Source of the DNA: Clostridia bacterium | GTDB taxonomy: Bacteria > Bacillota > Clostridia > Oscillospirales > Butyricicoccaceae | Direction: 5' to 3' | DNA: 45,370 nucleotides | NCBI GenBank assembly: GCA_017455565.1 | Contig: JAFSZV010000030.1 | Coordinates: 1 to 45,370, forward strand | Part shown: piece by piece, positions 25,112-33,504 of the stretch | Position numbering within the stretch: position 1 is the first letter of the stretch | Layout: each line of letters starts with the position of its first letter | Notes under the pieces: model-generated | What the model was told of the DNA's origin: nothing | Seen by the model: only the letters and a program-made list of their open reading frames with translations | Databases searched by the model: none | Position numbers and translations under genes: made by a program

Positions 25112-26139
25112 ACTGCTCCGTCCTCCACGTTTATCACCGGAATGTCCACCCGTGCCTGCATTCGCTCCATCAGCTCGTCTTTATCGAAATGGAAGCCGTA
25201 AGCCGAGAAGGGATTGACCGTGACCGCCACCAGATTGATGCTTTCCTGCACGCGCAGATCAATGCCGCGAATAACGATCTTGTCGTAGTTCTCCCGCTTC
25301 AGCAAGTTCTTACTGCTGTCGCGCACCGCGAAGGTCAGGCCCTTCAGCGGTACGGAGGACATCAAAAGCGGCTTCATCAGTCCGTCGGACATGGCCCCGC
25401 CAAAAAAAACGGTTTTCGTGCCCGCCGCCTCCTGCTTTCGCAGGCCGTCTTCCAAAGACATCCCGGCTGGAAGGATCCACGGGCCGTTTTCCGTAAACAG
25501 CATCGTCCCGCGAAACGACTCGTCAAGCTGGCGAAGCTGCTGCAAGACTTGAGCATCTTCCAGCTCAGGCAGGGTCAGCACGCGGCAAACATAGGCGGTA
25601 TCTTCCACCACCACGTCAATATCCTTGTGATACGATGCGCCGGTGCACAGCACGGTAGCCTCGGTGACGCTGCGGCTGCAAAGGGTCTTGCGGCTGAGCG
25701 CTCCGTCGATCATCACCAGATCGGCGCCGAAGGCACGAAAGGTGTCGCCCAGCCGGGCAAGCTGGCTGGTAATAGACGGGCCGGCAAGCTGGATGCTGCC
25801 GTCGCTGCGGGCACGGAGCACCACCACGTCGCCCAAGGGCGTGCTGACACCCGTAGTCTCCAAAATCTCACGGGTGATGTCGCAATGATGGAGAATGAGC
25901 TCCGAAGCCGTGGCCACCAGCGTCCCCTCGGCAACGTAAATGTCCGGTTTTTGGGTTCCGGTGACCAGATCCTTGTTTTCGCCGTCGCGTCCAATGGATG
26001 TCAGGGCGATGGTCTTACCGTTTCCGGCTACTTCGCGGATGATCTTGTTCAAAACGGTAGTCTTTCCTGCGTTTTTGCACATACCGATAATCGACACCGA
26101 GCGGTAAGGCCGGATCAATTCACTGAGCGTGGGCTTCAT
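25108..26139 (-). CDS. kamB: Lysine 5,6-aminomutase reactivase subunit KamB
   Basis: 343 aa. A P-loop GMCKNAGKTT at residues 19-28 and a DxD-like LVMIDGALSRK near 140 give a P-loop NTPase fold (MobB/MeaB-like in flavour). The pairing with kamC by a 4-bp overlap, next to the kam operon, identifies it. It probably works with KamC as a chaperone for the B12 aminomutase. GGAGGAATGA precedes the ATG. Its start lies inside the end of hemW (20-bp overlap), so it is co-transcribed with yebC-lepA-hemW rather than with kamDE. Confidence 0.88.
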   Translation of the reverse strand: MKPTLSELIRPYRSVSIIGMCKNAGKTTVLNKIIREVAGNGKTIALTSIGRDGENKDLVTGTQKPDIYVAEGTLVATASELILHHCDITREILETTGVSTPLGDVVVLRARSDGSIQLAGPSITSQLARLGDTFRAFGADLVMIDGALSRKTLCSRSVTEATVLCTGASYHKDIDVVVEDTAYVCRVLTLPELEDAQVLQQLRQLDESFRGTMLFTENGPWILPAGMSLEDGLRKQEAAGTKTVFFGGAMSDGLMKPLLMSSVPLKGLTFAVRDSSKNLLKRENYDKIVIRGIDLRVQESINLVAVTVNPFSAYGFHFDKDELMERMQARVDIPVINVEDGAV

Positions 26140-27292
26140 TCATTCCTCCTTCCCGCAGGGCGCATACCTCCAGTACGTCGCCGATGATCGCATTTGACAC
26201 CAAAAAGCCCTTCGGCGTCAAATGCCACCTGCCGCCTTCATACACGACATGGCCGGAGGCCGCATAAGGCGCCAGCCGCCGGGCAAGCGGCTGGAATTCC
26301 CGCCCGAAGCGGCGGTAAAACGTGCTTTCATCAATGCCGTCCACGGTGCGCAGCGCCAGCATGACGAACTCCCCCACCCTGTCGCCGTAGGAAAGCTCGT
26401 CGCTTTCCTCCACGATGGGGGTCTTCCCCTCCATGCCGTTGAGATAGGTTTTGAGATCGGCAACGAAGGAAAACCGTTTCCCGTTATAAAAGCTGTGGGC
26501 CGCGCAGCCGAAGCCCAGATATTCCGAAAGATCCCAGTATTTCTGATTGTGCCGGGACCGGTATCCCGGAAGAGCAAAATTGGAGATCTCATATTGTGCA
26601 TAGCCCCGCTGCGCCAGCCGTTCCACACAGGCCAGATACATATCGGCCTGAAGATCATCGTCTGCCCGGGGCGGATCGGCCAGATACATGGGCGTCCCCT
26701 CCTCCAGCTTGAGGGCGTAGCAGGAAATATGCTTCGGCGCAAGCGCGCAGATATCGTCCACGCTTTTCAGCCAGCTCTCCATATCCTGTCCCGGCAGGCC
26801 GAAAATCAGGTCGAGCGACAAATTGTCGGTACAATTGCTCCGGCAAAGCTCGACCGCCTCTTTTGCCCGGGCAAAATCATGGATGCGTCCGATGGCGCGA
26901 AGCTGCCCGTCGTCGGAGGACTGTACGCCCATGGAGATCCGGTTGACGCCCGCTTTTTTCAGCACACGGAAAAGCGCCTTATCGGCGCTTTCCGGATTTA
27001 CCTCTACCGTGATCTCCGCGCCCCGCGTCAGCGAAGCGTGCTTTTCCAAAGCGGACAGCAATTTTGCGATCCGCTTCCCTCCAAAAACCGAAGGCGTCCC
27101 GCCGCCCAGATAAACCGTGTCCACGGGATAATTTCCGCCGGGAATAAAAAACTCGTCCATCTGCAGGACAAGCGCCGCGAGATAGGCATCCATCCGTTTT
27201 TCATCCCACGCCGCCGTGGAGCAAAAATCGCAGTAGGCACACTTGCTACGGCAAAACGGGATGTGAAAATAGACGCCCAGCGGCTTTCCCAT
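26120..27292 (-). CDS. hemW: Radical SAM heme chaperone HemW
   Basis: 390 aa. HIPFCRSKCAYCDF carries the radical SAM CxxxCxxC cluster. It is followed by VYLGGGTPSV and, near the end, the HemN C-terminal domain. It lacks the extra N-terminal features of true coproporphyrinogen oxidase HemN, so the heme chaperone assignment is preferred. The start at 27292 lies just beyond the lepA stop; an alternative ATG at 27304 overlaps lepA by 11 bp and has no ribosome site. lepA-hemW is a common Firmicutes order. Confidence 0.92.
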   Translation of the reverse strand: MGKPLGVYFHIPFCRSKCAYCDFCSTAAWDEKRMDAYLAALVLQMDEFFIPGGNYPVDTVYLGGGTPSVFGGKRIAKLLSALEKHASLTRGAEITVEVNPESADKALFRVLKKAGVNRISMGVQSSDDGQLRAIGRIHDFARAKEAVELCRSNCTDNLSLDLIFGLPGQDMESWLKSVDDICALAPKHISCYALKLEEGTPMYLADPPRADDDLQADMYLACVERLAQRGYAQYEISNFALPGYRSRHNQKYWDLSEYLGFGCAAHSFYNGKRFSFVADLKTYLNGMEGKTPIVEESDELSYGDRVGEFVMLALRTVDGIDESTFYRRFGREFQPLARRLAPYAASGHVVYEGGRWHLTPKGFLVSNAIIGDVLEVCALREGGMNEAHAQ

Positions 27293-27293
27293 C

Positions 27294-29102
27294 TCATTCT
27301 TCATCCAGCCGCAGCACCGCCATAAACGCCTCGGTGGGAACCTGCACGGTGCCCAGAGAACGCATCTTTTTCTTGCCTTCCTTCTGCTTTTCCAGCAGCT
27401 TTTTCTTTCGGGTGATATCGCCGCCGTAGCACGTGGCCAATATGTCCTTACGCAGTGCCTTCACGGTCTCGCGTGCAATGACCTTACCGCCGATGGCAGC
27501 CTGCACCGGCACCTCGAACATCTGGCGGGGGATATTCTCTTTAAGCTTTTCGCAGATGCGGCGGGCGCGGGAATACGCCTTCTCCCGATGGGCGATGAAG
27601 CTGAGCGCATCCACCTGATCGCCATTGAGCAGCAGATCCACCTTTACCAGATCGGAAACGCGATAATCCGCGATCTGATAATCCAGCGAGGCATAGCCTT
27701 TGGTGCGGGCCTTGAGGGCGTCGAAAAAGTCGTAAATGATCTCGTTCAGCGGCATCTGATAATGCAACTCAACCAGATGGGTGTCCAGATACTGCATATC
27801 CTTGAAAATTCCCCGCCGCTCCTGACACATGGGCATGATATTGCCCACATAATCGGGAGGCGCGATGATGGAAACCTTTGCGTAGGGCTCCCGCGCTTCG
27901 GCAATCAAAGCGGGATCGGGATAATTGTGAGGATTGTCTACCCGCACGGTGGTGCCGTCGCTTTTATCCACCTCGTAAATGACCGAAGGCAGCGTGGTGA
28001 TCAGATCCAGGTCAAATTCCCGCTCCAGGCGCTCCTGAATGATTTCCATATGAAGCATCCCCAAAAAACCGCAGCGGAAACCGAAACCCAGCGCCACGGA
28101 AGATTCCGGCTCAAAGGTCAGAGAAGCGTCATTGAGCTGGAGCTTCTCCAGCGCGTCGCGCAGGTCGGGATATTTGGAGCCGTCTTCGGTGTAAATACCG
28201 CAAAAGACCATGGGCTGCGCCGGACGATAACCGGGAAGCGCCTGCACCGTAGGCCGCGCCGCCTCGGTGATGGTATCGCCCACCTGCGTATCCTTGACTG
28301 TTTTGATGGAAGCGGTGAAGTAACCCACCTCTCCCGCGGAAAGCTCCGACGCCTTGCGCATGCCGAAGGGCTCCAGATAGCCGCATTCCAGCACCTCGTA
28401 TTCCGCGCCGGTGGCCATCATCCGCACCTTCATGCCCGGTCGGATGGTCCCCTGCATAATGCGGTAATATACGATGACACCCAGATAAGGGTCATATTGG
28501 CTGTCAAAGATCAGCGCCTGCAACGGGGCGTCCGGGTCGCCCCCGGGGGCCGGGACGTGGGCCACGATATCCTCCAGCACAGCGGGGATATTAATCCCCA
28601 TTTTGGCGGAAATCTCCGGCGCATCCATGGAAGGCAGGCCGATGATGTCCTCCACCTCCTGCTTGGCCTTCTGCGGATCGGCGGCGGGCAGGTCGATCTT
28701 GTTGAACACCGGGAGGATCTCCAGATTGGCGTCCAGCGCCAGATAGGTGTTGGCAAGCGTCTGGGCTTCCACCCCCTGGGAGGAATCCACCACCAAAACG
28801 GCCCCCTCGCAGGCCGCAAGGCTGCGGGAAACCTCGTAGTTAAAGTCCACATGGCCCGGCGTGTCGATGAGGTTCATCTCATAGGTTTCACCGTCCTGGG
28901 CCTTGTAATACATGGTGACGGCGCGGGCCTTGATGGTGATGCCCCGCTCCTGCTCCAGCTCCATGTTGTCCAAAAGCTGCGAGCGCATCTCCCGCTGGGA
29001 AACAGTCTCCGTCAGCTCCAAAAGGCGGTCGGCCAGCGTGGATTTGCCGTGGTCGATATGGGCGATGATCGAAAAATTGCGGATCTTGCTGCGGTCTGTC
29101 AT
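27294..29102 (-). CDS. lepA: Elongation factor 4 (LepA)
   Basis: 602 aa. The G domain begins [20 protein letters not shown], then DTPGHVDF and [14 protein letters not shown]-like domains and the LepA-specific C-terminal domain follow, with [16 protein letters not shown] and the ending [11 protein letters not shown]. It binds the ribosome and affects translocation and initiation. ATG at 29102 is 8 nt from GGAG; a GTG three codons upstream (29111) is too near that site. Confidence 0.97.
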   Translation of the reverse strand: MTDRSKIRNFSIIAHIDHGKSTLADRLLELTETVSQREMRSQLLDNMELEQERGITIKARAVTMYYKAQDGETYEMNLIDTPGHVDFNYEVSRSLAACEGAVLVVDSSQGVEAQTLANTYLALDANLEILPVFNKIDLPAADPQKAKQEVEDIIGLPSMDAPEISAKMGINIPAVLEDIVAHVPAPGGDPDAPLQALIFDSQYDPYLGVIVYYRIMQGTIRPGMKVRMMATGAEYEVLECGYLEPFGMRKASELSAGEVGYFTASIKTVKDTQVGDTITEAARPTVQALPGYRPAQPMVFCGIYTEDGSKYPDLRDALEKLQLNDASLTFEPESSVALGFGFRCGFLGMLHMEIIQERLEREFDLDLITTLPSVIYEVDKSDGTTVRVDNPHNYPDPALIAEAREPYAKVSIIAPPDYVGNIMPMCQERRGIFKDMQYLDTHLVELHYQMPLNEIIYDFFDALKARTKGYASLDYQIADYRVSDLVKVDLLLNGDQVDALSFIAHREKAYSRARRICEKLKENIPRQMFEVPVQAAIGGKVIARETVKALRKDILATCYGGDITRKKKLLEKQKEGKKKMRSLGTVQVPTEAFMAVLRLDEE

Positions 29103-29169
29103 GATTCTCACTCCGAAACAGAATAACGGGCGTCGCGTTCATGTCGCCCGGAAAAGGGGGCTGCGGAAA

Positions 29170-29898
29170 TCAGTCGTTGTCCCAGTTGTGCCAGACCGCC
29201 TGGATATCGTCGTTGTCCTCCATGATCTCCAGCATTTTTTCCATGTTCTTGATGTCGTCCTCGTTGGTGAGCTTGGTATAGGTCTGAGGGATCATCTGCA
29301 CCTCGGCCTCCAGAAAGGCCAGGCCCTGCGCCAGCAGGTTTTCCTTCACCGTGTCGAAATCGTCGGGCTCGGTGTAAATCTCAAAGATGCCGTCCTCCAC
29401 CTGGAAGTCGGCGGCTCCCGCCTCCAGCGCCTGCATCATCACGGTCTCTTCATCCAAGCCCTCGCCGTCCACGGCTAAAAAGCCCTTCTTGTCAAACTGC
29501 CACGCAACGCAGCCGTTGGCGCCCATGCCCTTGCCGTATTTATCCAGATAATGGCGCACCTCGGAGACCGTGCGGTTTTTATTGTCGGTGAGCGTTTCCA
29601 CGATAACGGCCACGCCGCCGGGGCCGTAGCCCTCGTAGGCCGCGTATTCATAGTTTTCCGCGGCTGCGCCGGATTTGTATTTGTCCAGCGTGCGCTTGAT
29701 ATTGTCGTTGGGGACGTTCTCGCTCTTGGCGCGGGCGATAACGGCGAACAACTTGGAATTGGAATTGGGGTCGGCAGAGCCGCCCTCTTTGATGGCGATG
29801 GCCATTTCACGGGCATACTTCGTAAAAATTTTCGCTTTTTTGGCGTCGGCGGCGCCTTTTGTTTTTTGAATGTTGTGCCATTTGGAATGTCCGGACAT
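29170..29898 (-). CDS. YebC/PmpR-family protein
   Basis: 242 aa. It starts MSGHSKWHNIQKTKGAADA and has YEGYGPGGVAVIVE and NRTVSEVRHYLDKYGKGMG, the core signatures of the TACO1/YebC family. Members are described as transcription regulators and, more recently, as translation factors that help ribosomes at proline stretches. GGAGGAAACG precedes the ATG at 29898. It is the first gene of the yebC-lepA-hemW-kamB-kamC run. Confidence 0.95.
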   Translation of the reverse strand: MSGHSKWHNIQKTKGAADAKKAKIFTKYAREMAIAIKEGGSADPNSNSKLFAVIARAKSENVPNDNIKRTLDKYKSGAAAENYEYAAYEGYGPGGVAVIVETLTDNKNRTVSEVRHYLDKYGKGMGANGCVAWQFDKKGFLAVDGEGLDEETVMMQALEAGAADFQVEDGIFEIYTEPDDFDTVKENLLAQGLAFLEAEVQMIPQTYTKLTNEDDIKNMEKMLEIMEDNDDIQAVWHNWDND

Positions 29899-29950
29899 GA
29901 TCGTTTCCTCCATATTATTTAAAAATAATAACCGCATAACTTGACACTTT

Positions 29951-29979
29951 ATTTTACCATACTCCTTTTCAGAACACAA
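29951..29979 (-). promoter_or_regulatory. Promoter of the yebC-lepA-hemW-kamBC run
   Basis: On the - strand: TTGTGT, 17-bp spacer, TAAAAT, about 53 bp before yebC. Confidence 0.7.
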
Positions 29980-30125
29980 CCCCCGAAGGGTGAGTTTTCT
30001 TTTTGAAATGCGGCGACCCTCTTGTTATCCCACGCGATTTTATTTTAATAGCCTTGAATTTGTCAGACGGCGGTCTGACCGGATCATTGACGCTGCGGCG
30101 TCTCGCTGTCGGGAGGTATTTGTAT

Positions 30126-30830
30126 ATGACCACGGACGCATTTGTTTCATTCAACAAAAAAATCACGGAAAACTGCGCAAGGATCATCGTGGGCAAGGAA
30201 AACGTCATCCGGCAGCTGGTGATCGCCCTGATCGCCGGGGGCACGTGCTTTTGGAGGACGTTCCCGGCACAGGAAAAACAATGCTTCTGCGTGCGTTTGC
30301 CAAAAGCATCGGCGGCGATTTCAAGCGCATCCAGTTCACCCCCGACCTTTTGCCCTCGGATCTGACGGGCATCAACTTTTTCCACCAGCAAAAGGGGGGT
30401 CTTGCGTTCCGCCCCGGTTCGATCTTTTCCAACATCGTTCTGGCCGACGAGATCAACCGTGCCACACCGCGCAGCCAGTCGGCCCTGCTGGAGGTCATGG
30501 AGGAAAAGCAGGTGACGGTGGACGGCGCCACCTATCCCATGGCCGAGCCCTATATGGTCATGGCCAGGCAGAATCCCATTGGATCCTTCGGCACCTTTCC
30601 CCTGCCGGAGGCCCAGCTCGACCGCTTTTTCATGCGGCTTTCGCTGGGTTATATGACCCGGGAGCAGGAGATCGCCGTGATGTCGCGGCCCGATTCCAGG
30701 GAGCTGCTGGAGAAGCTGACCCAAGTGGCCGACGCCGAAACGCTGGCCGGGCTGCGGCGGGAATACCGCAAGGTCCGCGTGTCGGACGCGGTGATGTCCT
30801 ATATTCGGAGCGGGGCGTTCACCCGCTGGG
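30126..30830 (+). pseudogene. MoxR-family AAA+ ATPase, frameshifted and truncated
   Basis: Starts well (GGGAGGT, then MTTDAFVSFNKKITENC and IIVGKENVIRQLV). The frame is lost at a G5 run (30237-30241): the next codons resume one base off as HVLLEDVPGTGKTML (Walker A), VLADEINRATPR (Walker B/sensor), GSFGTFPLPEAQLDRFFM and onward to DAVMSYI. The last quarter, including the arginine and sensor-2 helices, is missing after about 30812. MoxR ATPases usually act with DUF58 proteins, none of which are here. A sequencing error could explain the G-run shift but not the lost C-terminus. Confidence 0.8.
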
Positions 30831-31280
30831 CAAGCTCTATCTGGAAACGGGCGGTTTCCTGGGCTTTTGCTCGACGGTAGTTTCAAGAGAGGCGGAAAAA
30901 CGTCGTTTGCACCGCGCGGCTTTGGGACGAGGAGCCGGAAACGAAGGCCTTGGGCGGTCTGCTTTTACGACGAATACGTTCTGGAAGCGCCGCCGGAGAC
31001 CCCGCAGGCAGCGCCCCCTTCCAAAGAGATCTTCGCATGGCCGAACACTGAGGTTGCCCGGGCGCCGATCCCGCTTACCGTGGCCGTTCTTGCGGCGACG
31101 GTTCTTTTGGTGTTTTTCGTCCGGCGAAGTCCTTTCACGGCCGCAGGCTACGCTTCCCGAGGACGAAGAGCTTCGCCGGATCTATCTGCTGTGCGCTATG
31201 CGGGCGACAACGCCCTGACCGACAGCGACGTTACGGCGGCCGAGGAATATCTCAAACAGATTAAAAACGACCGGAAATAA
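30830..31280 (+). pseudogene. Remnant of an unrecognised membrane protein, multiple frameshifts
   Basis: Coding sense jumps between frames: FYDEYVLEAPPETPQ, then one membrane helix (PIPLTVAVLAATVLLVFFV), then ATLPEDEELRRIYLLCAMR in another frame, then DSDVTAAEEYLKQIKNDRK. Joined, these read like a single-pass membrane protein. I do not recognise the family. Confidence 0.45.
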
Positions 31281-31353
31281 CGGATTCGTTTTTTTGCGTA
31301 TATTTTCAAAAAAGCCTGCCACACTATGTGCAGAACGTAGGAGGTGAAAGGAA

Positions 31354-31491
31354 ATGGAACGCAGAAACGAATGGGAAAACGACAATCGGAATCAGAACCA
31401 GAAGCAGCGTCAGGATCGCAGCGACCGCTCTTATCAGCATGAAAAGAGCGAAACCAACGACCAGTATACCAAGCATTGCAAGGAATGCTGA
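31354..31491 (+). CDS. 45-aa Asn/Gln/Arg-rich peptide
   Basis: ATG is preceded by GTAGGAGGTGAAAGG, one of the strongest ribosome sites in the window, which supports translation. The peptide is extremely hydrophilic (starts MERRNEWENDNRNQNQKQ) and ends HCKEC. It has no hydrophobic core, so it is probably disordered. It may bind nucleic acid, metal or spore DNA, but nothing shows which. Its stop lies a few bases from the 3' edge of a group II intron. Confidence 0.55.
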   Translation: MERRNEWENDNRNQNQKQRQDRSDRSYQHEKSETNDQYTKHCKEC

Positions 31492-31530
31492 CGATAGGAA
31501 TAGGGTAAAGAGTGGTTGAGGCCCCTCCCA

Positions 31531-31566
31531 TTGCACCGTACGCACCGGTCAGGTATACGGCGCTAC
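31531..31566 (-). ncRNA. Group II intron domain V
   Basis: An 8-bp basal stem, a short bulge and a 3-4 bp upper helix with a small loop, preceded by AGC. This is the catalytic core hairpin and the best conserved part of these introns. Confidence 0.7.
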
Positions 31567-31606
31567 GTCAAAGCAGGAATTCGTACACCTTGCGAGGTAG
31601 TACGCC

Positions 31607-31636
31607 AAGGGATCGACCAGGCCCGGTCGATCCCTT
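31607..31636 (+). terminator. 12-bp hairpin with short T-tract inside the intron
   Basis: AAGGGATCGACC / GGTCGATCCCTT with a 6-nt loop, then GTTTT. It lies between domain V and the transposase fragment. It may be a terminator brought in with the inserted DNA. Confidence 0.45.
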
Positions 31637-31644
31637 GTTTTGAT

Positions 31645-31950
31645 GCCAGCACTCTCGAGCTCAGAAACTGGGCCCAGGTGGAACAGCTGCTCTTCAATTA
31701 CGGCAGTGCCGTCCGGAATATCCTGTATACCGCAAATGCTATTGAATCTCTGAATTCCAGTTTTCGGAAAGCCACCAAGAAAGGCGCTTTCCCCAGCGAA
31801 GATGCCATTTTGAAGGCGCTCTATCTCCAGCGCACGGAGCTTTATAAGAAATGGGCAAATCGCCCCGTTCCCAACTGGGCCATGGTTCGAAATCAGCTCT
31901 CCATGGATGCTGGGATACAGGCCAGGATCATGAAATATGAGAAATATTGA
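31645..31950 (+). pseudogene. IS256-family transposase, C-terminal fragment
   Basis: The open frame from about 31645 reads ELRNWAQVEQLLFNYG, then ILYTANAIESLNSSFRKATK, GAFPSEDAILKALYL and the final PVPNWAMVRNQLSMD. YTxNAIESxNxxxR is the hallmark of the mutator/IS256 DDE transposases (the last Glu of the triad lies here). The N-terminal two thirds are missing. The frame extends back to 31516 through unrelated intron DNA. Confidence 0.85.
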
Positions 31951-32196
31951 CCCTCTGCCCCAGAAAAACAATTACACACTTTACCTGACAAAGCCCGTAT
32001 CCGGTTTGCTTAGCAACCTCACCCACCGTTTAGCCTTATATCCTGTTTCTGTTCATAGGTTCGCTGGCTTTGCTACACCGCTTTCTCCTCCAGCGTCATT
32101 GCTGATGTCGGCTTACGGCTCGCTACACTTGACGGTAAATACCCGTGGCGGGACCTTTCACCCGCAAGAACTATTCCCTGCCTGTCACACTAACGC

Positions 32197-32229
32197 AAAA
32201 GCGGCGGGGACTCCCCTGCCGCTTGCTTT
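32197..32229 (-). terminator. Terminator of the aldolase-lspA-yitT-arsC operon
   Basis: On the - strand, AAGCGGCAGGGGA / TCCCCGCCGCTT with a 2-base tip, then TTTTGCG, about 50 bp after the arsC-like stop. The intron 5' end begins a few bases later. Confidence 0.85.
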
Positions 32230-32279
32230 TTCCGGTTTTTGTCTCATTTCGGGCTGTATCTGTTGTTCCGCGCAAAAGA

Positions 32280-32615
32280 TCACTCCCAGGTCTCCCACAC
32301 ATCGGGCCGGTAGCCGACGGTTGCCTGCTTCCCATTGCGGACGATGGGTGTTTTCAGAAGCGCAGGATCCTCCAAAAGCCGTGCCTCCCGGTCCGCGTCG
32401 TACGCCAGATATTTCAGGGTAGCGGCGTCCCGGTGCTTTTCGTCAATGAGCGCCTCCAGTCCGCCCACAGCCCGCTTTACCGACGAAAACTCCCCCGCGC
32501 TCATGCCATAGCGGGGCAAGTCGATCATCTGAAAACGGATCCGGCGCTCCTGAAACCACCGCTGGGCCTTTTTCGTGTCAAAACACTTGTTCTTTCCGTA
32601 AATCTGGATGTTCAA
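32280..32615 (-). CDS. ArsC/Spx-family thioredoxin-fold protein
   Basis: 111 aa. It starts IQIYGKNKCFDTKKAQRWF, where a CFDTKK site replaces the CxxC of Spx. It ends with ...LLKTPIVRNGKQATVGY, the ArsC-family cis-Pro region (TPIV). The family includes arsenate reductases and RNA polymerase-binding regulators. With only one N-terminal Cys it more resembles the uncharacterised ArsC-like branch than Spx. It lies 16 bp after yitT, last in the operon. No ars genes are nearby. Confidence 0.85.
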   Translation of the reverse strand: MNIQIYGKNKCFDTKKAQRWFQERRIRFQMIDLPRYGMSAGEFSSVKRAVGGLEALIDEKHRDAATLKYLAYDADREARLLEDPALLKTPIVRNGKQATVGYRPDVWETWE

Positions 32616-32631
32616 GCTTCCGTCGCCCCTT

Positions 32632-33504
32632 TCAATTAGCCGCCTGCTTAAAGCCCTTACCGAAAACTTCGTTCAGGTTGCTCAGCAGCAAAAAGGCGTG
32701 CTCATCCTGCTCCAGCACGAGCTTTTTCAAGGTGCCAGCCTCATGCCGATGTACCACGCAGATCAAGACCGTGCGCGGATCGCCGGTATACATGCCGGTA
32801 GCGTCCATGGCGGTGACGCCGCGCTTCAGGCCGGTAATAATGGCCTCCGAGACCTCCTTCGGCCTGTTGGTGATGATCATCGCTTTGCGTTGGACATCCA
32901 TTCCGTAAACCAGCCTGTCGATCATCTGGCCGGACAAAAAGCTGGTGAGAATGGCATAAAGCGCGCTGTCTGGATTGCGGTAGATCAGCGCGGAACCGAC
33001 GATGACCACCAGATTGATGCAGAAATTAACGGTCCCCACGGGAAGATCTCGCTTTTGATTGAGCCATTTCGAGACGATATCCGTCCCGCCGGAGGTGCCG
33101 CCGGCGCGGAAGACCAGTCCCAGACCAGCGCCCATGACGATGCCGCCGTAAAGCGCAGAAATCAGCATCTCGCCGGAAAATCCCGGGATGACTTCCGCCA
33201 TGGTGTCCAGCCAGATAGAACTGACCACCGTAGCGTAAACGGTTTTATAAAAAAAGCTGCGTCCCAGGATCCGCCACCCCAGCACGTAAAGCGGAAGATT
33301 GAGCAAAAGGGTCATCAGACCGATCGGCAGCGACCAGAGATAATTGAGCACCAGCGAGATACCGGCTACCCCGCCCAGGGGAATATGCAGCGGCTTAATG
33401 AAAAACAACTGGCCGGTGGCATAAATCACCGCGCCCACCGTGATCAAAAGATACTGAAGGACGCGCTCTTTTGCAATGCGGGGCACGGATATTCTTTTCG
33501 TCAT
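32632..33504 (-). CDS. YitT family membrane protein
   Basis: 290 aa. Five or so membrane helices in the first 200 residues include GGVAGISLVLNYLW and RAGGTSGGTDIVSKWLN, the two Gly-rich YitT repeats. A cytoplasmic DUF2179 domain follows (RKAMIITNRPKEVSEAI, then GMYTGDPRTVLICVVHR). Function of the family is unknown, with transport suggested. The start overlaps the HAD stop by 4 bp (ATGA) and AAAGGAG precedes it. Confidence 0.93.
   Translation of the reverse strand: MTKRISVPRIAKERVLQYLLITVGAVIYATGQLFFIKPLHIPLGGVAGISLVLNYLWSLPIGLMTLLLNLPLYVLGWRILGRSFFYKTVYATVVSSIWLDTMAEVIPGFSGEMLISALYGGIVMGAGLGLVFRAGGTSGGTDIVSKWLNQKRDLPVGTVNFCINLVVIVGSALIYRNPDSALYAILTSFLSGQMIDRLVYGMDVQRKAMIITNRPKEVSEAIITGLKRGVTAMDATGMYTGDPRTVLICVVHRHEAGTLKKLVLEQDEHAFLLLSNLNEVFGKGFKQAAN

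Larger units (their letters stand above)
31500..32190 (-). mobile_element. Group II intron remnant with both ends, interior replaced
   Basis: On the - strand the 5' end is GTGTGAC at 32190, followed by about 200 bp of domain I similar to the remnant at 7942-8468. The 3' end at 31500-31600 has a domain V: GCGCCGTA / TACGGTGC stem (31533-31563) with an AGC triad just inside its 5' side, then GGGAGGGG and a domain VI-like stretch. The middle has lost domains II-IV and the reverse transcriptase and contains an IS256-type fragment. The 5' end abuts a terminator hairpin. Exact 3' end uncertain by several bases. Confidence 0.75.

Noticed and set aside
27588..29126. A 512-aa + strand open frame opposite lepA
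   Set aside because: Antisense shadow of a highly conserved gene.
29127..29151. CGGGCG / CGCCCG hairpin between yebC and lepA as a terminator
   Set aside because: On the - strand it is followed by TTATTCTG, not a T-run. It is weak and left out of the list.
31983..32190. The 200-bp repeat shared with 8260-8468 read as a CRISPR or IUS-type repeat
   Set aside because: There are only two copies, with group II intron domain I text and a GTG(T/A)G 5' end next to a terminator, so intron remnants explain it.
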